A stretch of 8,403 bases of DNA from Prevotellaceae bacterium (lineage in GTDB: Bacteria; Bacteroidota; Bacteroidia; Bacteroidales; UBA932): contig JAIRXY010000103.1 of the NCBI GenBank assembly GCA_031268055.1, positions 1-8,403 of the forward strand. Direction: 5' to 3'. Under the pieces are notes generated by a model that was not told the DNA's origin, ran no database searches, and was given only the letters and a program-made list of their open reading frames with translations. Shown here piece by piece: positions 1 to 6,183 of this stretch (within the stretch, counting starts at the first letter, position 1; the number at the start of each line of letters is the position of its first letter). Position numbers and translations under genes: made by a program.

Positions 1-494
1 TTGCTTTCATCCACGCCCTTAACGCGCTCCGCGCTGCTCCACTTAAATAGCTTCGGATCAAGAATCGCCGAAACGCGCTGCGTGAGCGTAGCAACGTCTT
101 TAACGTAGACGGTGAGCTGATCCAGCAGGAATTTCAGCTCATTCGGGTAGTAAACCCTGGAGGTCACGGCGCTCTTATAAATATCCGATGTGCTCTTTGT
201 GATGGCGCTAGAGGTCTCAATAATATCGGCAAGCTCCTGCATGTTGTACATGTAAGCGTCGATTTTAGTGTAAACATCTTTCAGATCTTTCATCTGCTCG
301 TAGGTCTTTTCCATAGCGTCCAGCTGGTTAAGAAGCGTAACGCTGCTTTTCGTTGTTTCTTCTACCGAATTAACAAACCCTGCTATCGTTGCTGCTATGG
401 CCGAAAGGTCTATCACCGGTAGGTTGGGGCTGCTTTTCACGGGCAGCAGCAGGCAGCACAGCGTCGTTATAGCTATTTTTTTTAGCATCTTCAT
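1..494 (-). CDS. traI: TraI-like (DUF4141) conjugal transfer protein, 5' part only
   Basis: The gene starts at an ATG at 494 and runs off the left edge without a stop, giving 164 readable codons. The protein opens with MKMLKK followed by a hydrophobic stretch (about residues 6-18), which looks like a signal peptide, so it is probably exported to the periplasm. The rest is helical and polar, with a tract rich in Q, E, K and Y around residues 55-90 that could form a coiled coil. A segment near the break (KLFKWSSAERVKGVDES) resembles the region of DUF4141/TraI proteins that reads roughly LSMTDKERMDVVD. It follows traG by 21 nt, the place of traI in Bacteroides conjugative transposons. An AAGGA motif (complement of 500-504) sits 5 nt before the ATG; a second in-frame ATG lies at 488. 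TraI is usually viewed as a periplasmic or membrane-associated channel component. The family call rests on weak sequence resemblance plus position. Confidence 0.7.
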   Translation of the reverse strand, partial: MKMLKKIAITTLCCLLLPVKSSPNLPVIDLSAIAATIAGFVNSVEETTKSSVTLLNQLDAMEKTYEQMKDLKDVYTKIDAYMYNMQELADIIETSSAITKSTSDIYKSAVTSRVYYPNELKFLLDQLTVYVKDVATLTQRVSAILDPKLFKWSSAERVKGVDES

Positions 495-515
495 GGTTTT
501 CCTTGCATTTATTTA

Positions 516-3002
516 CTACGTTGTGGCTTTATCTTTTATCGCCAGCTCTATGCTGCCGCCGTACTTTTCTTGAGCCAGGGCAAGCAGCTCGGCCTTATCC
601 TTCGGGTCAGACGAGTACGCCAGCGCCTCCGCGCGGCTCACCTCCAGCGCAAACACCGACGAGTACTGCGCCCCAAGCCCAATGTATACTTCGCGGTAGC
701 TCAAATTTTTATCCAGGCTCTGGTTGATGGACAGCACCTGCGCCCGCTGCTTATCGGTCAGCCCGAGCGCCGACTGCACCGTATCAAACTTGTTCAGCTC
801 GCGGCTTTGGTCTAGCAGGATCTTGCAGTCGGCGTTCCCTATGATGGCGTCCCGAACTATCGACGAGCCGGTTATATCTTGTAAGTCTTGCGTTACAACT
901 ATGGCTTCGCCAAAAAATTTCCGCACGGTCTTGTACAGGTACTTGATGTAGTGCGCCATGCTATCCTTGGCGATCGCCTGCCATGCCTCCTCTATCAGCA
1001 TCATCTTCCGAACGCCCAGCGGAAGCCTGCGCATCTTGTTGATGAAGACCTCCATGATGATAATGGTCACCACCGGAAACAGGATCTTGTTATCTTTGAT
1101 GTTGTCCAGCTCAAATATCACAAAGCGCTTGCCGAGCAGGTCAACATCCAGCTCCGAGTTCAGCAGGTAGCCATACTTCCCGCCCCGGTAGTACGGCTGT
1201 AGCACGTACAGCATCTTGCTCAGGTCAAAGTACTCCGCCTTGCCCCCCTTGCTCTCTAGGATGCCTTCGTACTCATCGCGCAAAAATTCGTAGAACGTGT
1301 TGAACGACGGCTTCAGCAGGCCATCCTCCCGCAGCTTTTGAATGTACAGGCTAACCGCATCGCTCAGCGCTACCTCCTCCGTGCGGGAAACGTCCTCGCT
1401 GTCATTCTTCCATAGCGCGGTCAGCAGCGTTTCTATGCTTTCCTGCTTCTCGCTGCCAAGCGCGCCGTCATCCGTGTAGAAGGGGTTGAACGATATGGGA
1501 TGCTCTTCGCTGTGCGTAAGGTAGATGCCATCCTGCCCGCCGGTGCGGGAGCTGATCAGCTGGCACAGCCCCTTGTAGCTGTTGCCTATGTCTACCAGCA
1601 GCACGTGCGCACCCTGGTCGTAGTACTGCCGCACCAGGTGGTTGGTAAAAAAAGATTTCCCGCTGCCGGAAGGACCGAGAATAAACTTGTTGCGGTTAAA
1701 GATGATGGCCTTTTCCATCGGCTCGTCGCTAATGTCGAGCCACAGCGGCTTATGCGTAAACCTGTCGCTGATGCTTATCCCAAACGGAGACGTGCTGCCC
1801 TCCTTGTACGTTTCAAAGGAAAGGAGGCAGGCGGCGGCGTCAAGAAACATCGGCATGGTATCCTCGCTGGGAAAGTCGGCCGCGTTGCCCGGAATGCCCG
1901 CCCAGAACAGGTGGGGCGCCTCCGCTACGTTCTGCCGGAGGCTGCACCCCATGGCGCTCGCCAGCGACCCCACCTCATTCTTGATGGCGCTCAGCGCCTC
2001 CGCATCTTCCGACCACCCCAGCACGTTGAAGTGCGCCCGCACAAGCGTCTGGCCATCTGCGTGCGCAGCGTTCAGGAAGGTGTTGATGTACTCTGCGTTT
2101 ATGGCGTTGGAGCGCGACAGGCGGGCAAGCGACGTCAGGTGGCGCGCGCGCTGCTCCAGCTTTTGCAGCGACTGCTTGCCGTCGTCTACAAAAATGTACT
2201 GGTTGTAGAGGTGGTTGCAGTACAGCAGCGCGCCTAGCGGCGAGGCGTAGCTCAGCTGCAGGGAGCTCTTATCGGTGCACAGCGGGGCGTAGGCAATGTG
2301 CGGATCCACCGCAAACGGCAGCCCGTCCAGCTCGCACAGCGAAAAGCAGCAGGTGCGCTTGTCCCCCACCACCACCCCCTCCGGATGGTTAAAGTCTACA
2401 TCCCGCAGCGTCAGGTGGCTGCTGGTCTCCAGCGACAGGTATTCGTCAAGTACGCCCACCTTGCCGGCGGCCCCAAGCAAGTCATCCGCGGTGAGCGGCC
2501 GCGCCGAAAAGTAGCCGCTGCTATTCAGGATGCTGACAAGCTGGGCGGCGGCATCCTCAAACTCCTGCGCCGCCGCGCCCGACACCTCCCGGGGGACGAT
2601 GCGAGAGCGGCTCAGCGTTCGAAAAAGGCTTTGCTTGCGCGCCTCCGCTGGGCTGGTTTTGCTTAGGTACAGGTAGCACTTGTGCCGCAGAAAGGGGCGG
2701 CCGGCGAAGTGAAATTCGTGAGCCTTCGACAGAAAATCATCCCTGTCGCGCCTGGGCGTGTAGCTGTCAACAGCGTACCAGTCCTGCTTGTGAACAACGC
2801 TATACGCCGGCAGCGACTTGATGGCCTTGCACCACAGCGAGTGCGCCGCCCCGTACTCCTCCGCCGTAAGCGTAAAAAGCTCGGGCATATCCAGCGCAAA
2901 CGCGTAGCAGATATCACCATTCTTCGTAATAAGGGCGTTCCGCTCTACTTTCAGGATGGGAAAAAAGCCCTCAACCGTACCTATGGGAAGCATATTTTTC
3001 AT
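516..3002 (-). CDS. traG: TraG, VirB4-like conjugation ATPase
   Basis: This 828-residue protein is the conjugation system ATPase of the Bacteroidota TraG family, functionally like VirB4: it is thought to power assembly and substrate passage of the type IV secretion channel at the inner membrane. The N-terminal ~400 residues fit the TraG N-terminal region (DUF3875-like start, MLPIGTVEGFFPILKVE). Walker A is GPSGSGKS at 443-450 (Lys449). Walker B is MMLIEEAW at 667-674, with the acidic pair E671/E672. VVTQDLQDI at 702-710 matches the conserved TQ segment after Walker B. Length is normal for the family. The start ATG (3002-3000) overlaps the TGA of traF in an ATGA arrangement, suggesting translational coupling. 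No frameshift or missing motif is visible. It should not be confused with the coupling protein VirD4, which is also called TraG in other systems. Confidence 0.96.
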   Translation of the reverse strand: MKNMLPIGTVEGFFPILKVERNALITKNGDICYAFALDMPELFTLTAEEYGAAHSLWCKAIKSLPAYSVVHKQDWYAVDSYTPRRDRDDFLSKAHEFHFAGRPFLRHKCYLYLSKTSPAEARKQSLFRTLSRSRIVPREVSGAAAQEFEDAAAQLVSILNSSGYFSARPLTADDLLGAAGKVGVLDEYLSLETSSHLTLRDVDFNHPEGVVVGDKRTCCFSLCELDGLPFAVDPHIAYAPLCTDKSSLQLSYASPLGALLYCNHLYNQYIFVDDGKQSLQKLEQRARHLTSLARLSRSNAINAEYINTFLNAAHADGQTLVRAHFNVLGWSEDAEALSAIKNEVGSLASAMGCSLRQNVAEAPHLFWAGIPGNAADFPSEDTMPMFLDAAACLLSFETYKEGSTSPFGISISDRFTHKPLWLDISDEPMEKAIIFNRNKFILGPSGSGKSFFTNHLVRQYYDQGAHVLLVDIGNSYKGLCQLISSRTGGQDGIYLTHSEEHPISFNPFYTDDGALGSEKQESIETLLTALWKNDSEDVSRTEEVALSDAVSLYIQKLREDGLLKPSFNTFYEFLRDEYEGILESKGGKAEYFDLSKMLYVLQPYYRGGKYGYLLNSELDVDLLGKRFVIFELDNIKDNKILFPVVTIIIMEVFINKMRRLPLGVRKMMLIEEAWQAIAKDSMAHYIKYLYKTVRKFFGEAIVVTQDLQDITGSSIVRDAIIGNADCKILLDQSRELNKFDTVQSALGLTDKQRAQVLSINQSLDKNLSYREVYIGLGAQYSSVFALEVSRAEALAYSSDPKDKAELLALAQEKYGGSIELAIKDKATT

Positions 3003-3298
3003 AGCATGCTCCTTACTTTTTTGCGGGAAATTAGAAAGCGCGGGCAGCTCCTGCGCGCCTGCGCCTGCATCACCCCGTGCCGGCCGTACTTGCTATGCAT
3101 GTAGGTAGTATAAAGCCACAGCCCCAGCAGCGAAGCCGCAGCAAATACTATGGTGGCAAGCGCGCCTGCGGCGGCGCTTAGGAGAAGCGCAAGCAGGGCA
3201 GTGGCGACAACGCCGCCCAAAAACAGCATCAGGTACTGCCCCCCAAGACCCATAAGCTCTATGGTCTTATCCAAACCTTTGTGTACGGTGTGCGCCAT
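2999..3298 (-). CDS. traF: TraF (DUF4133) small membrane transfer protein
   Basis: A 99-residue protein with two probable membrane segments (about 22-41 and 46-66), followed by a basic C-terminal tail. Near the N-terminus it reads KGLDKTIELMGLGGQYL, matching the DUF4133 pattern KGI..PVEFKGLKAQYL, and it has the family's YGRHGVM motif after the second membrane segment (residues 71-77). DUF4133/TraF is an inner-membrane component of the Bacteroides mating apparatus and is comparable in size and topology to VirB3. I chose the ATG at 3298, 7 nt after the traE stop, because homologues begin just before the KG motif. The reading frame is open upstream to a TTG at 3346, but that would extend the protein into traE. 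The C-terminal tail after residue 78 (QARRSCPRF...) is longer and more basic than I expect, and I cannot assign it a role. Confidence 0.9.
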   Translation of the reverse strand: MAHTVHKGLDKTIELMGLGGQYLMLFLGGVVATALLALLLSAAAGALATIVFAAASLLGLWLYTTYMHSKYGRHGVMQAQARRSCPRFLISRKKVRSML

Positions 3299-3305
3299 CT
3301 TGCCG

Positions 3306-3620
3306 CTAAACAGTAAATACCGTTTTGATAAGAAGGTTGCCCCCAATCAGCACCAGGATACCGGTGGCCCACGCTATAGCGTGCTTGGTGGCATTTTGGT
3401 CGCCTGCCTGGAACTTGGGTATCACCTGTATTAAGCCAATCGCAAACAGGACGGCGGCGATGATATAAACTAACCCCTGAATCTTAGCATAGTTGGATTT
3501 CAGCTGGTTGGTAACTTCCGTAAAGCCTTTGAAGGCCGCATTAAAATCCTGCGCGTAGCCTTGCAAAGCCAGCGCGCCAACGGCGCTCAGCGCCAAAGCT
3601 CTTTTGTAAAAATTTTTCAT
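3306..3620 (-). CDS. traE: TraE (DUF4134) small membrane transfer protein
   Basis: A 104-residue protein with a likely signal peptide (MKNFYKRALALSAVGALALQ, probable cleavage after YAQ near residue 24). Two hydrophobic segments follow, at about 48-66 and 81-99. The stretch between them, KFQAGDQNATKHAIAW, matches the GDQ..N...V.GW signature of DUF4134 (TraE). The architecture of cleaved signal, two membrane helices and a short polar loop is like VirB2-type pilin or channel subunits, and TraE is often compared with these; the pilin role is inference. It is followed by traF after 7 nt and preceded by a 43-nt gap after the traD-like stop. That gap has no clear hairpin, so co-transcription with the flanking tra genes is likely. 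Confidence 0.9.
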   Translation of the reverse strand: MKNFYKRALALSAVGALALQGYAQDFNAAFKGFTEVTNQLKSNYAKIQGLVYIIAAVLFAIGLIQVIPKFQAGDQNATKHAIAWATGILVLIGGNLLIKTVFTV

Positions 3621-3663
3621 GCTCTTTGTTATTTATTGTTGTTAACTGTCTTTTATCAGTAAA

Positions 3664-4221
3664 TCACGCTATATCCATCAGCGCCTCCAGCTGGGCGCTC
3701 ACTGCTGGCTTTATGCGGCGCATCTTGTCCAGCAGCTCTGTTTCGTCAAGCATCCTGAATACGCGGCGAGCTTGCTGCGCAGGTGCGCTATCCTCCATGC
3801 CTGCGCTTAAAGTCTCAATAGCCTTTACAGCCTGCTGGATATCGCCAAACAGCAATCCCTGCGCCGCCATATCGTTTTTGTGCTCCTCCTCGGTAAGCGA
3901 ATCCGGCGGGGCGCTTGAAAAATCCGTCCCAACGTCATCATCGCCGTACGCTACATCAAATTCATCAGCCTCCAGCGCAACAAATTCGATTCCATCATTT
4001 TCGTCATCGGCGTTATCATTCTGACGATTATTTCCGTCAGCGGTGGGCAAAAAAATGGCTACCGCTTGCGAGGTGCCGAACACTTCCTCCAGCGATATGG
4101 CTACGCCGCTGGCAGCTTTCTTCTTTTGCAGGGCGGAACCCCTTCCAAGGCAGAGCGCTAAAGCTGCTGTAGCAGCGGCGCAGCAGGCTATAGCGGCAAA
4201 AAAAGTTAGGGGTACATTCAT
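3664..4221 (-). CDS. traD: TraD-like acidic, membrane-anchored conjugal transfer protein
   Basis: A 185-residue protein with one N-terminal membrane segment (about residues 5-26, Ala/Cys-rich) and a short basic stretch (QKKKA). Then comes a long, very acidic linker (about 60-115, rich in D, E and N), and a helical C-terminus with ARRVFRMLDETELLDKM at 151-167. This plan (N-terminal anchor, acidic middle with a DDVG motif at 95-98, C-terminal helix containing A..V...L..TEL) resembles the TraD (DUF4122-type) proteins located just upstream of traE in CTnDOT-like elements. Similarity is mostly architectural, so the symbol is tentative. The ATG at 4221 lies one base after the TGA of the upstream gene (TGAGATG), which argues for translational coupling. 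A longer reading up to 4275 would overlap the DUF3408 gene and put charged residues before the anchor, so I rejected it. Molecular function is unknown. Confidence 0.65.
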   Translation of the reverse strand: MNVPLTFFAAIACCAAATAALALCLGRGSALQKKKAASGVAISLEEVFGTSQAVAIFLPTADGNNRQNDNADDENDGIEFVALEADEFDVAYGDDDVGTDFSSAPPDSLTEEEHKNDMAAQGLLFGDIQQAVKAIETLSAGMEDSAPAQQARRVFRMLDETELLDKMRRIKPAVSAQLEALMDIA

Positions 4222-4222
4222 C

Positions 4223-4789
4223 TCAAAATATGGCTTTCGGTTTCTCCTGAAGCCACCTGTTGTACTGCTTCTCATACTTTGTCAGGTGGTCGTAAACGAT
4301 GTTATCGACAAAGGTAGAGGCGGCTATTTGCCCTTCAAACAGGCGGTTGATTACCTGCTCAACCTTGCTCAGCGTTGCCATGCTGATGCCCACGTTGGTG
4401 CGCGGCAGGCCAATCAAGCTGCGGTGCAGGAACATTTTCTCATACCGCTGCAAATCTTTATCTTCGCCATCCCACTCTGCTTGCGGCGGCGCTGCTTCGC
4501 TTCCCTCGCTTGGCTGCGCTAAGGCCTGCGCTGCCGCTGGCTGCGCTGCTGGCTGGGTTGCTGTCGGCTGCGCTTGCGCCTCCGAGGCTTGCGCTTCGCT
4601 CAGCAGTAAATGCTCCGCTTGCGCCCCTGTCGGCTGCGCTTGCGCCTCCTGCGCTTGTTCTTCGCTCAGCGGTAAATGCTCCGCTTGCGCCCCTGTCGGC
4701 TGCGCTTGCGTAGGAAGTACAAATACGGGAACTGCGCCCGTCATCTGCTCTCGCAATGCGCTCTCAGGTAAAACTACTTTTTTTGCCAT
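4223..4789 (-). CDS. DUF3408 conjugal transfer protein (TraB/TraC type) with Ala/Gln-rich repeats
   Basis: A 188-residue protein in two parts. The C-terminal ~70 residues (about 113-180) carry LQRYEKMFLHR, NVGISMATLSKVEQVI and FVDNIVYDHLTKYEKQYN, which fit DUF3408, the domain of the short TraB/TraC proteins encoded between traA and traE. In that family a small helical domain follows a variable N-terminus. Here the N-terminal region (about 28-100) is low-complexity, rich in A, Q, E and P, and contains a 22-residue unit of the type QAQPTGAQAEHL.LSE repeated twice, with a partial third copy. The ATG at 4789 is 52 nt after the traA stop. Biochemical function is not established; the position after a ParA-like protein and the domain suggest a DNA- or partition-associated accessory role, which is inference. 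I leave the symbol empty because TraB and TraC labels are used inconsistently for DUF3408 proteins. Confidence 0.8.
   Translation of the reverse strand: MAKKVVLPESALREQMTGAVPVFVLPTQAQPTGAQAEHLPLSEEQAQEAQAQPTGAQAEHLLLSEAQASEAQAQPTATQPAAQPAAAQALAQPSEGSEAAPPQAEWDGEDKDLQRYEKMFLHRSLIGLPRTNVGISMATLSKVEQVINRLFEGQIAASTFVDNIVYDHLTKYEKQYNRWLQEKPKAIF
4561..4710 (-). repeat. 66-bp in-frame tandem repeat inside the DUF3408 gene
   Basis: Two full units (4561-4626 and 4627-4692) differ at 6 of 66 positions, and a partial third copy of about 18 bases begins at 4693. Each starts ctgtcggctgcgcttgcg on the plus strand. The 66-bp period equals 22 codons, so copy-number change keeps the reading frame. The encoded units are the Ala/Gln-rich linker repeats of the protein. 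Flanking sequence continues with a shorter gct/ctg-rich degeneracy. Confidence 0.92.
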
Positions 4790-4841
4790 GGCAGATAATT
4801 TCGCGCATTTTCATCGCGTAAAAATATAAAATAAATTTCAT

Positions 4842-5618
4842 TTATGCTTGCATTATTTCAAATATTTCCTCACATAAAATATCTATACAGCTGTCTTTCA
4901 GCATGTTATTTGTCGGCGACAGGAGCGTGCAGGTAAATACTCCGCTTTTTGCCGTTGCCAAGTCTGTCAGCTTATCGCGAAAGCGCGACAGCATGGGTAG
5001 CGCTGTTCGCAGCACGCGCACGCCGCAGGCGCGGATAACCCCGTTGCCCACCTCTACCATATCCCTGCGCTCGCGAACGTTGACCATGTTCCAAAACGCC
5101 GAAAGGGTGGCTTCCGACTTGCCGCTGTCTACCAAATCCTTCAGCATCAGCATGGTTTTCTCCGTGCTTTCTATGTTGAGCATATCCGGCACAAACGGCA
5201 GGAAAACGTAGTCCATGGAGGCAAGCAGGCTAATCCAGCCGGTAGTTCCTACGCTACCCTGCACGTCAAAAAATAGGAGGTCGTAGCGGCTGCCGTCAGC
5301 TTGCCTTAGCCCGGCGGCGAGGTCGTAGGCGTCAGCCACCTTGGCGCCAATAACCGGGTAGCAGGCCTTGTGGTGCACCAAAAACTGGTCGCTGGCTATG
5401 CGCCGCAGCCCTTCGCTCGCGTAGACAATTTTTTCGTCCCTGGCGCGCATGCGCGAAAAGGAGTACTGGTGCTCGTCGCAGTCAATAACCGCTACGCTGT
5501 ACCCGTAAGCGTAGTGCGCCATGCTGGCGACCAGCGCCGTGAGCGTTGTTTTGCCGGCGCCGCCTTTCTGCGTGGCAATAGATATAAAGCTCGGCTTATG
5601 CTTTAAAGTGTAGCGCAT
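4842..5618 (-). CDS. traA: TraA, ParA/MinD-family ATPase
   Basis: A 258-residue ParA-type P-loop ATPase and the first gene of the leftward tra operon. The deviant Walker A, KGGAGKTT, spans residues 18-25 and has the signature first lysine (K18) as well as K23. The A' motif is VAVIDCDEHQ at 42-51 (D46, D48) and the Walker B strand is LLFFDVQG at 114-121 (D118). The length fits TraA of Bacteroides conjugative transposons. No parB gene is visible in the window, so a partner is more likely to be one of the downstream Tra proteins. ParA-like TraA proteins are proposed to position DNA or transfer components; the exact role is inferred. The ATG at 5618 is preceded by an A/T-rich leader without a strong Shine-Dalgarno sequence, and the frame shows no alternative start nearby. 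Its 5' end faces the 565-bp control region. Confidence 0.93.
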   Translation of the reverse strand: MRYTLKHKPSFISIATQKGGAGKTTLTALVASMAHYAYGYSVAVIDCDEHQYSFSRMRARDEKIVYASEGLRRIASDQFLVHHKACYPVIGAKVADAYDLAAGLRQADGSRYDLLFFDVQGSVGTTGWISLLASMDYVFLPFVPDMLNIESTEKTMLMLKDLVDSGKSEATLSAFWNMVNVRERRDMVEVGNGVIRACGVRVLRTALPMLSRFRDKLTDLATAKSGVFTCTLLSPTNNMLKDSCIDILCEEIFEIMQA

Positions 5619-5651
5619 ATAAATAAGTATTTTTTCATTCTATTTCAGCCG

Positions 5652-5659
5652 CAAATATA
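5652..5659 (-). promoter_or_regulatory. Candidate -7 box for the tra operon
   Basis: On the minus strand the sequence reads TATATTTG, a full match to the Bacteroidota -7 consensus TAnnTTTG. It would place a transcript start near 5645 and leave a leader of about 27 nt before traA. I see no good TTTG at the usual -33 spacing, so the promoter may be weak or depend on an activator. Based on consensus only. Confidence 0.4.
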
Positions 5660-5686
5660 CAAATATTTTGTGCATTGTAATGATAA

Positions 5687-5782
5687 AGCAAGCAAAAATA
5701 ATTTCATAAAAAACGTAAATGATTTTTATTGTGCTAAAAATCAAATACTTATTGCAGTAAATTATATATGAAATTGCTTGCT
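5687..5782. repeat. Nested inverted repeat upstream of traA
   Basis: Outer arms: 5687-5708 and 5767-5782 are complementary over 16 bp (agcaagca plus atttcata on the left, tatgaaat plus tgcttgct on the right), with a 6-nt insertion in the left arm. Inside lies a perfect 9-bp hairpin, tgattttta (5720-5728) and taaaaatca (5735-5743), with a 6-nt loop. The structure sits just upstream of the candidate traA promoter, so it could be an operator or part of a transfer origin. The region is A/T-rich, which makes chance pairing easier. Confidence 0.55.
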
Positions 5783-5850
5783 ATCATATATATTGCTAGC
5801 CTAAATTTCATGCCAAATATATTTTATAGCCCGATACAATGAATCCATTT

Positions 5851-5994
5851 TATGCCTATATTTGCGATTCAAATATTATGCTCAATTTGTTTTTTAATTC
5901 AATAAATAGTATAGCTCATGCTTATACCTACATTTATGATTCAAATTTTATGCTCAGCTTATTTTTCAATTCAGTAAACAGTATAGCTCATGTA
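5851..5994. repeat. Two tandem copies of a 72-bp direct repeat
   Basis: Copy 1 is 5851-5922 and copy 2 is 5923-5994, directly abutting. Over the first 70 positions 59 are identical by hand alignment. The last ten aligned bases, atagctcatg, are identical, as are the gattc and attc blocks at fixed spacing. Copy 1 contains a TATATTTG box (5857-5864) that is degraded to TACATTTA in copy 2. Neither copy codes for a convincing peptide. The sequence just left of copy 1 (about 5795-5850) has scattered resemblance and might be a decayed third copy, but I cannot establish that. Confidence 0.85.
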
Positions 5995-6042
5995 TAAAAA
6001 AATAATACTATCATAAAATAATATTGTGCCACAAAATAGGGT

Positions 6043-6058
6043 AATGTCGCCTGACATT
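6043..6058. repeat. Short hairpin aatgtc/gacatt
   Basis: Perfect 6-bp arms aatgtc (6043-6048) and gacatt (6053-6058) flank the 4-nt loop gcct. It is the first of three hairpins leading up to mobA and lies 2 nt from the large palindrome. Alone it could arise by chance. Confidence 0.45.
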
Positions 6059-6059
6059 G

Positions 6060-6112
6060 GCAAGGTATGTTTTTGTAACACAACTATCGTTTTGTGTTAC
6101 AAAAACCCTTGC
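6060..6112. repeat. 53-bp near-perfect palindrome, oriT or operator candidate
   Basis: Inner arms gtttttgtaacacaa (6069-6083) and ttgtgttacaaaaac (6092-6106) are a perfect 15-bp inverted repeat around the 8-nt loop ctatcgtt. Outer arms gcaagg (6060-6065) and ccttgc (6107-6112) extend it by 6 bp, separated on the left only by the bulge tat. That gives 21 paired bases per arm. It lies 71 nt upstream of mobA. Possible roles are a relaxase recognition hairpin at oriT, a repressor operator, or a recombination site. It lacks the T-tract of a typical terminator. Confidence 0.85.
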
Positions 6113-6125
6113 TCTGCGAGGCGGT

Positions 6126-6150
6126 AAAATTGCTCCGAAGTCGCAATTTT
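6126..6150. repeat. Hairpin aaaattgc/gcaatttt upstream of mobA
   Basis: Perfect 8-bp arms at 6126-6133 and 6143-6150 with a 9-nt loop. The 3' arm and following base also give caattttg (6144-6151), a near match to the TAnnTTTG -7 box, about 33 nt from the mobA ATG. It may therefore overlap the mobA promoter and act as an operator; this is inference. Confidence 0.5.
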
Positions 6151-6183
6151 GAAAGGCAAAAAACAAATTAAAAAAAAGAAAAA

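Larger units (their letters stand above)
5619..6183. other. 565-bp A/T-rich divergent control region, candidate oriT/regulatory region
   Basis: No convincing gene lies here. It separates the leftward tra operon from rightward mobA. From left to right it holds a candidate tra promoter box, a nested inverted repeat, a 72-bp tandem direct repeat, and three consecutive hairpins (6043-6058, 6060-6112 and 6126-6150) ending 33 nt before the mobA start. It is far richer in A+T than the flanking tra genes. In Bacteroides mobilizable elements the transfer origin commonly lies just upstream of the first mob gene, so the right half is the best oriT candidate. I cannot identify a nic site. Confidence 0.6.

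Noticed and set aside
1500..2237. Long plus-strand open frame of 245 codons opposite traG
   Set aside because: It is the shadow of traG: composition follows the G+C-rich coding strand opposite it, it shows no recognisable domain, and traG motifs in this stretch are intact.
3299..3346. Upstream extension of traF to a TTG at 3346
   Set aside because: It would overlap the end of traE, uses a non-ATG start, and adds 16 residues not seen before the KG motif in DUF4133 proteins. The ATG at 3298 fits better.
4222..4275. Upstream extension of the traD-like gene to 4275
   Set aside because: It would overlap the DUF3408 gene and place charged residues before the N-terminal membrane anchor. The ATG at 4221 directly after the upstream TGA is the more natural start.
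6060..6112. Rho-independent terminator
   Set aside because: The stem is long but A/T-rich in its core, no T-tract follows, and it lies upstream of mobA between divergent genes where a terminator is not needed.
5619..6183. tRNA gene or att site in the A/T-rich region
   Set aside because: I could not find a cloverleaf-like arrangement or a duplicated core sequence near the integrase end that would mark an attachment site.
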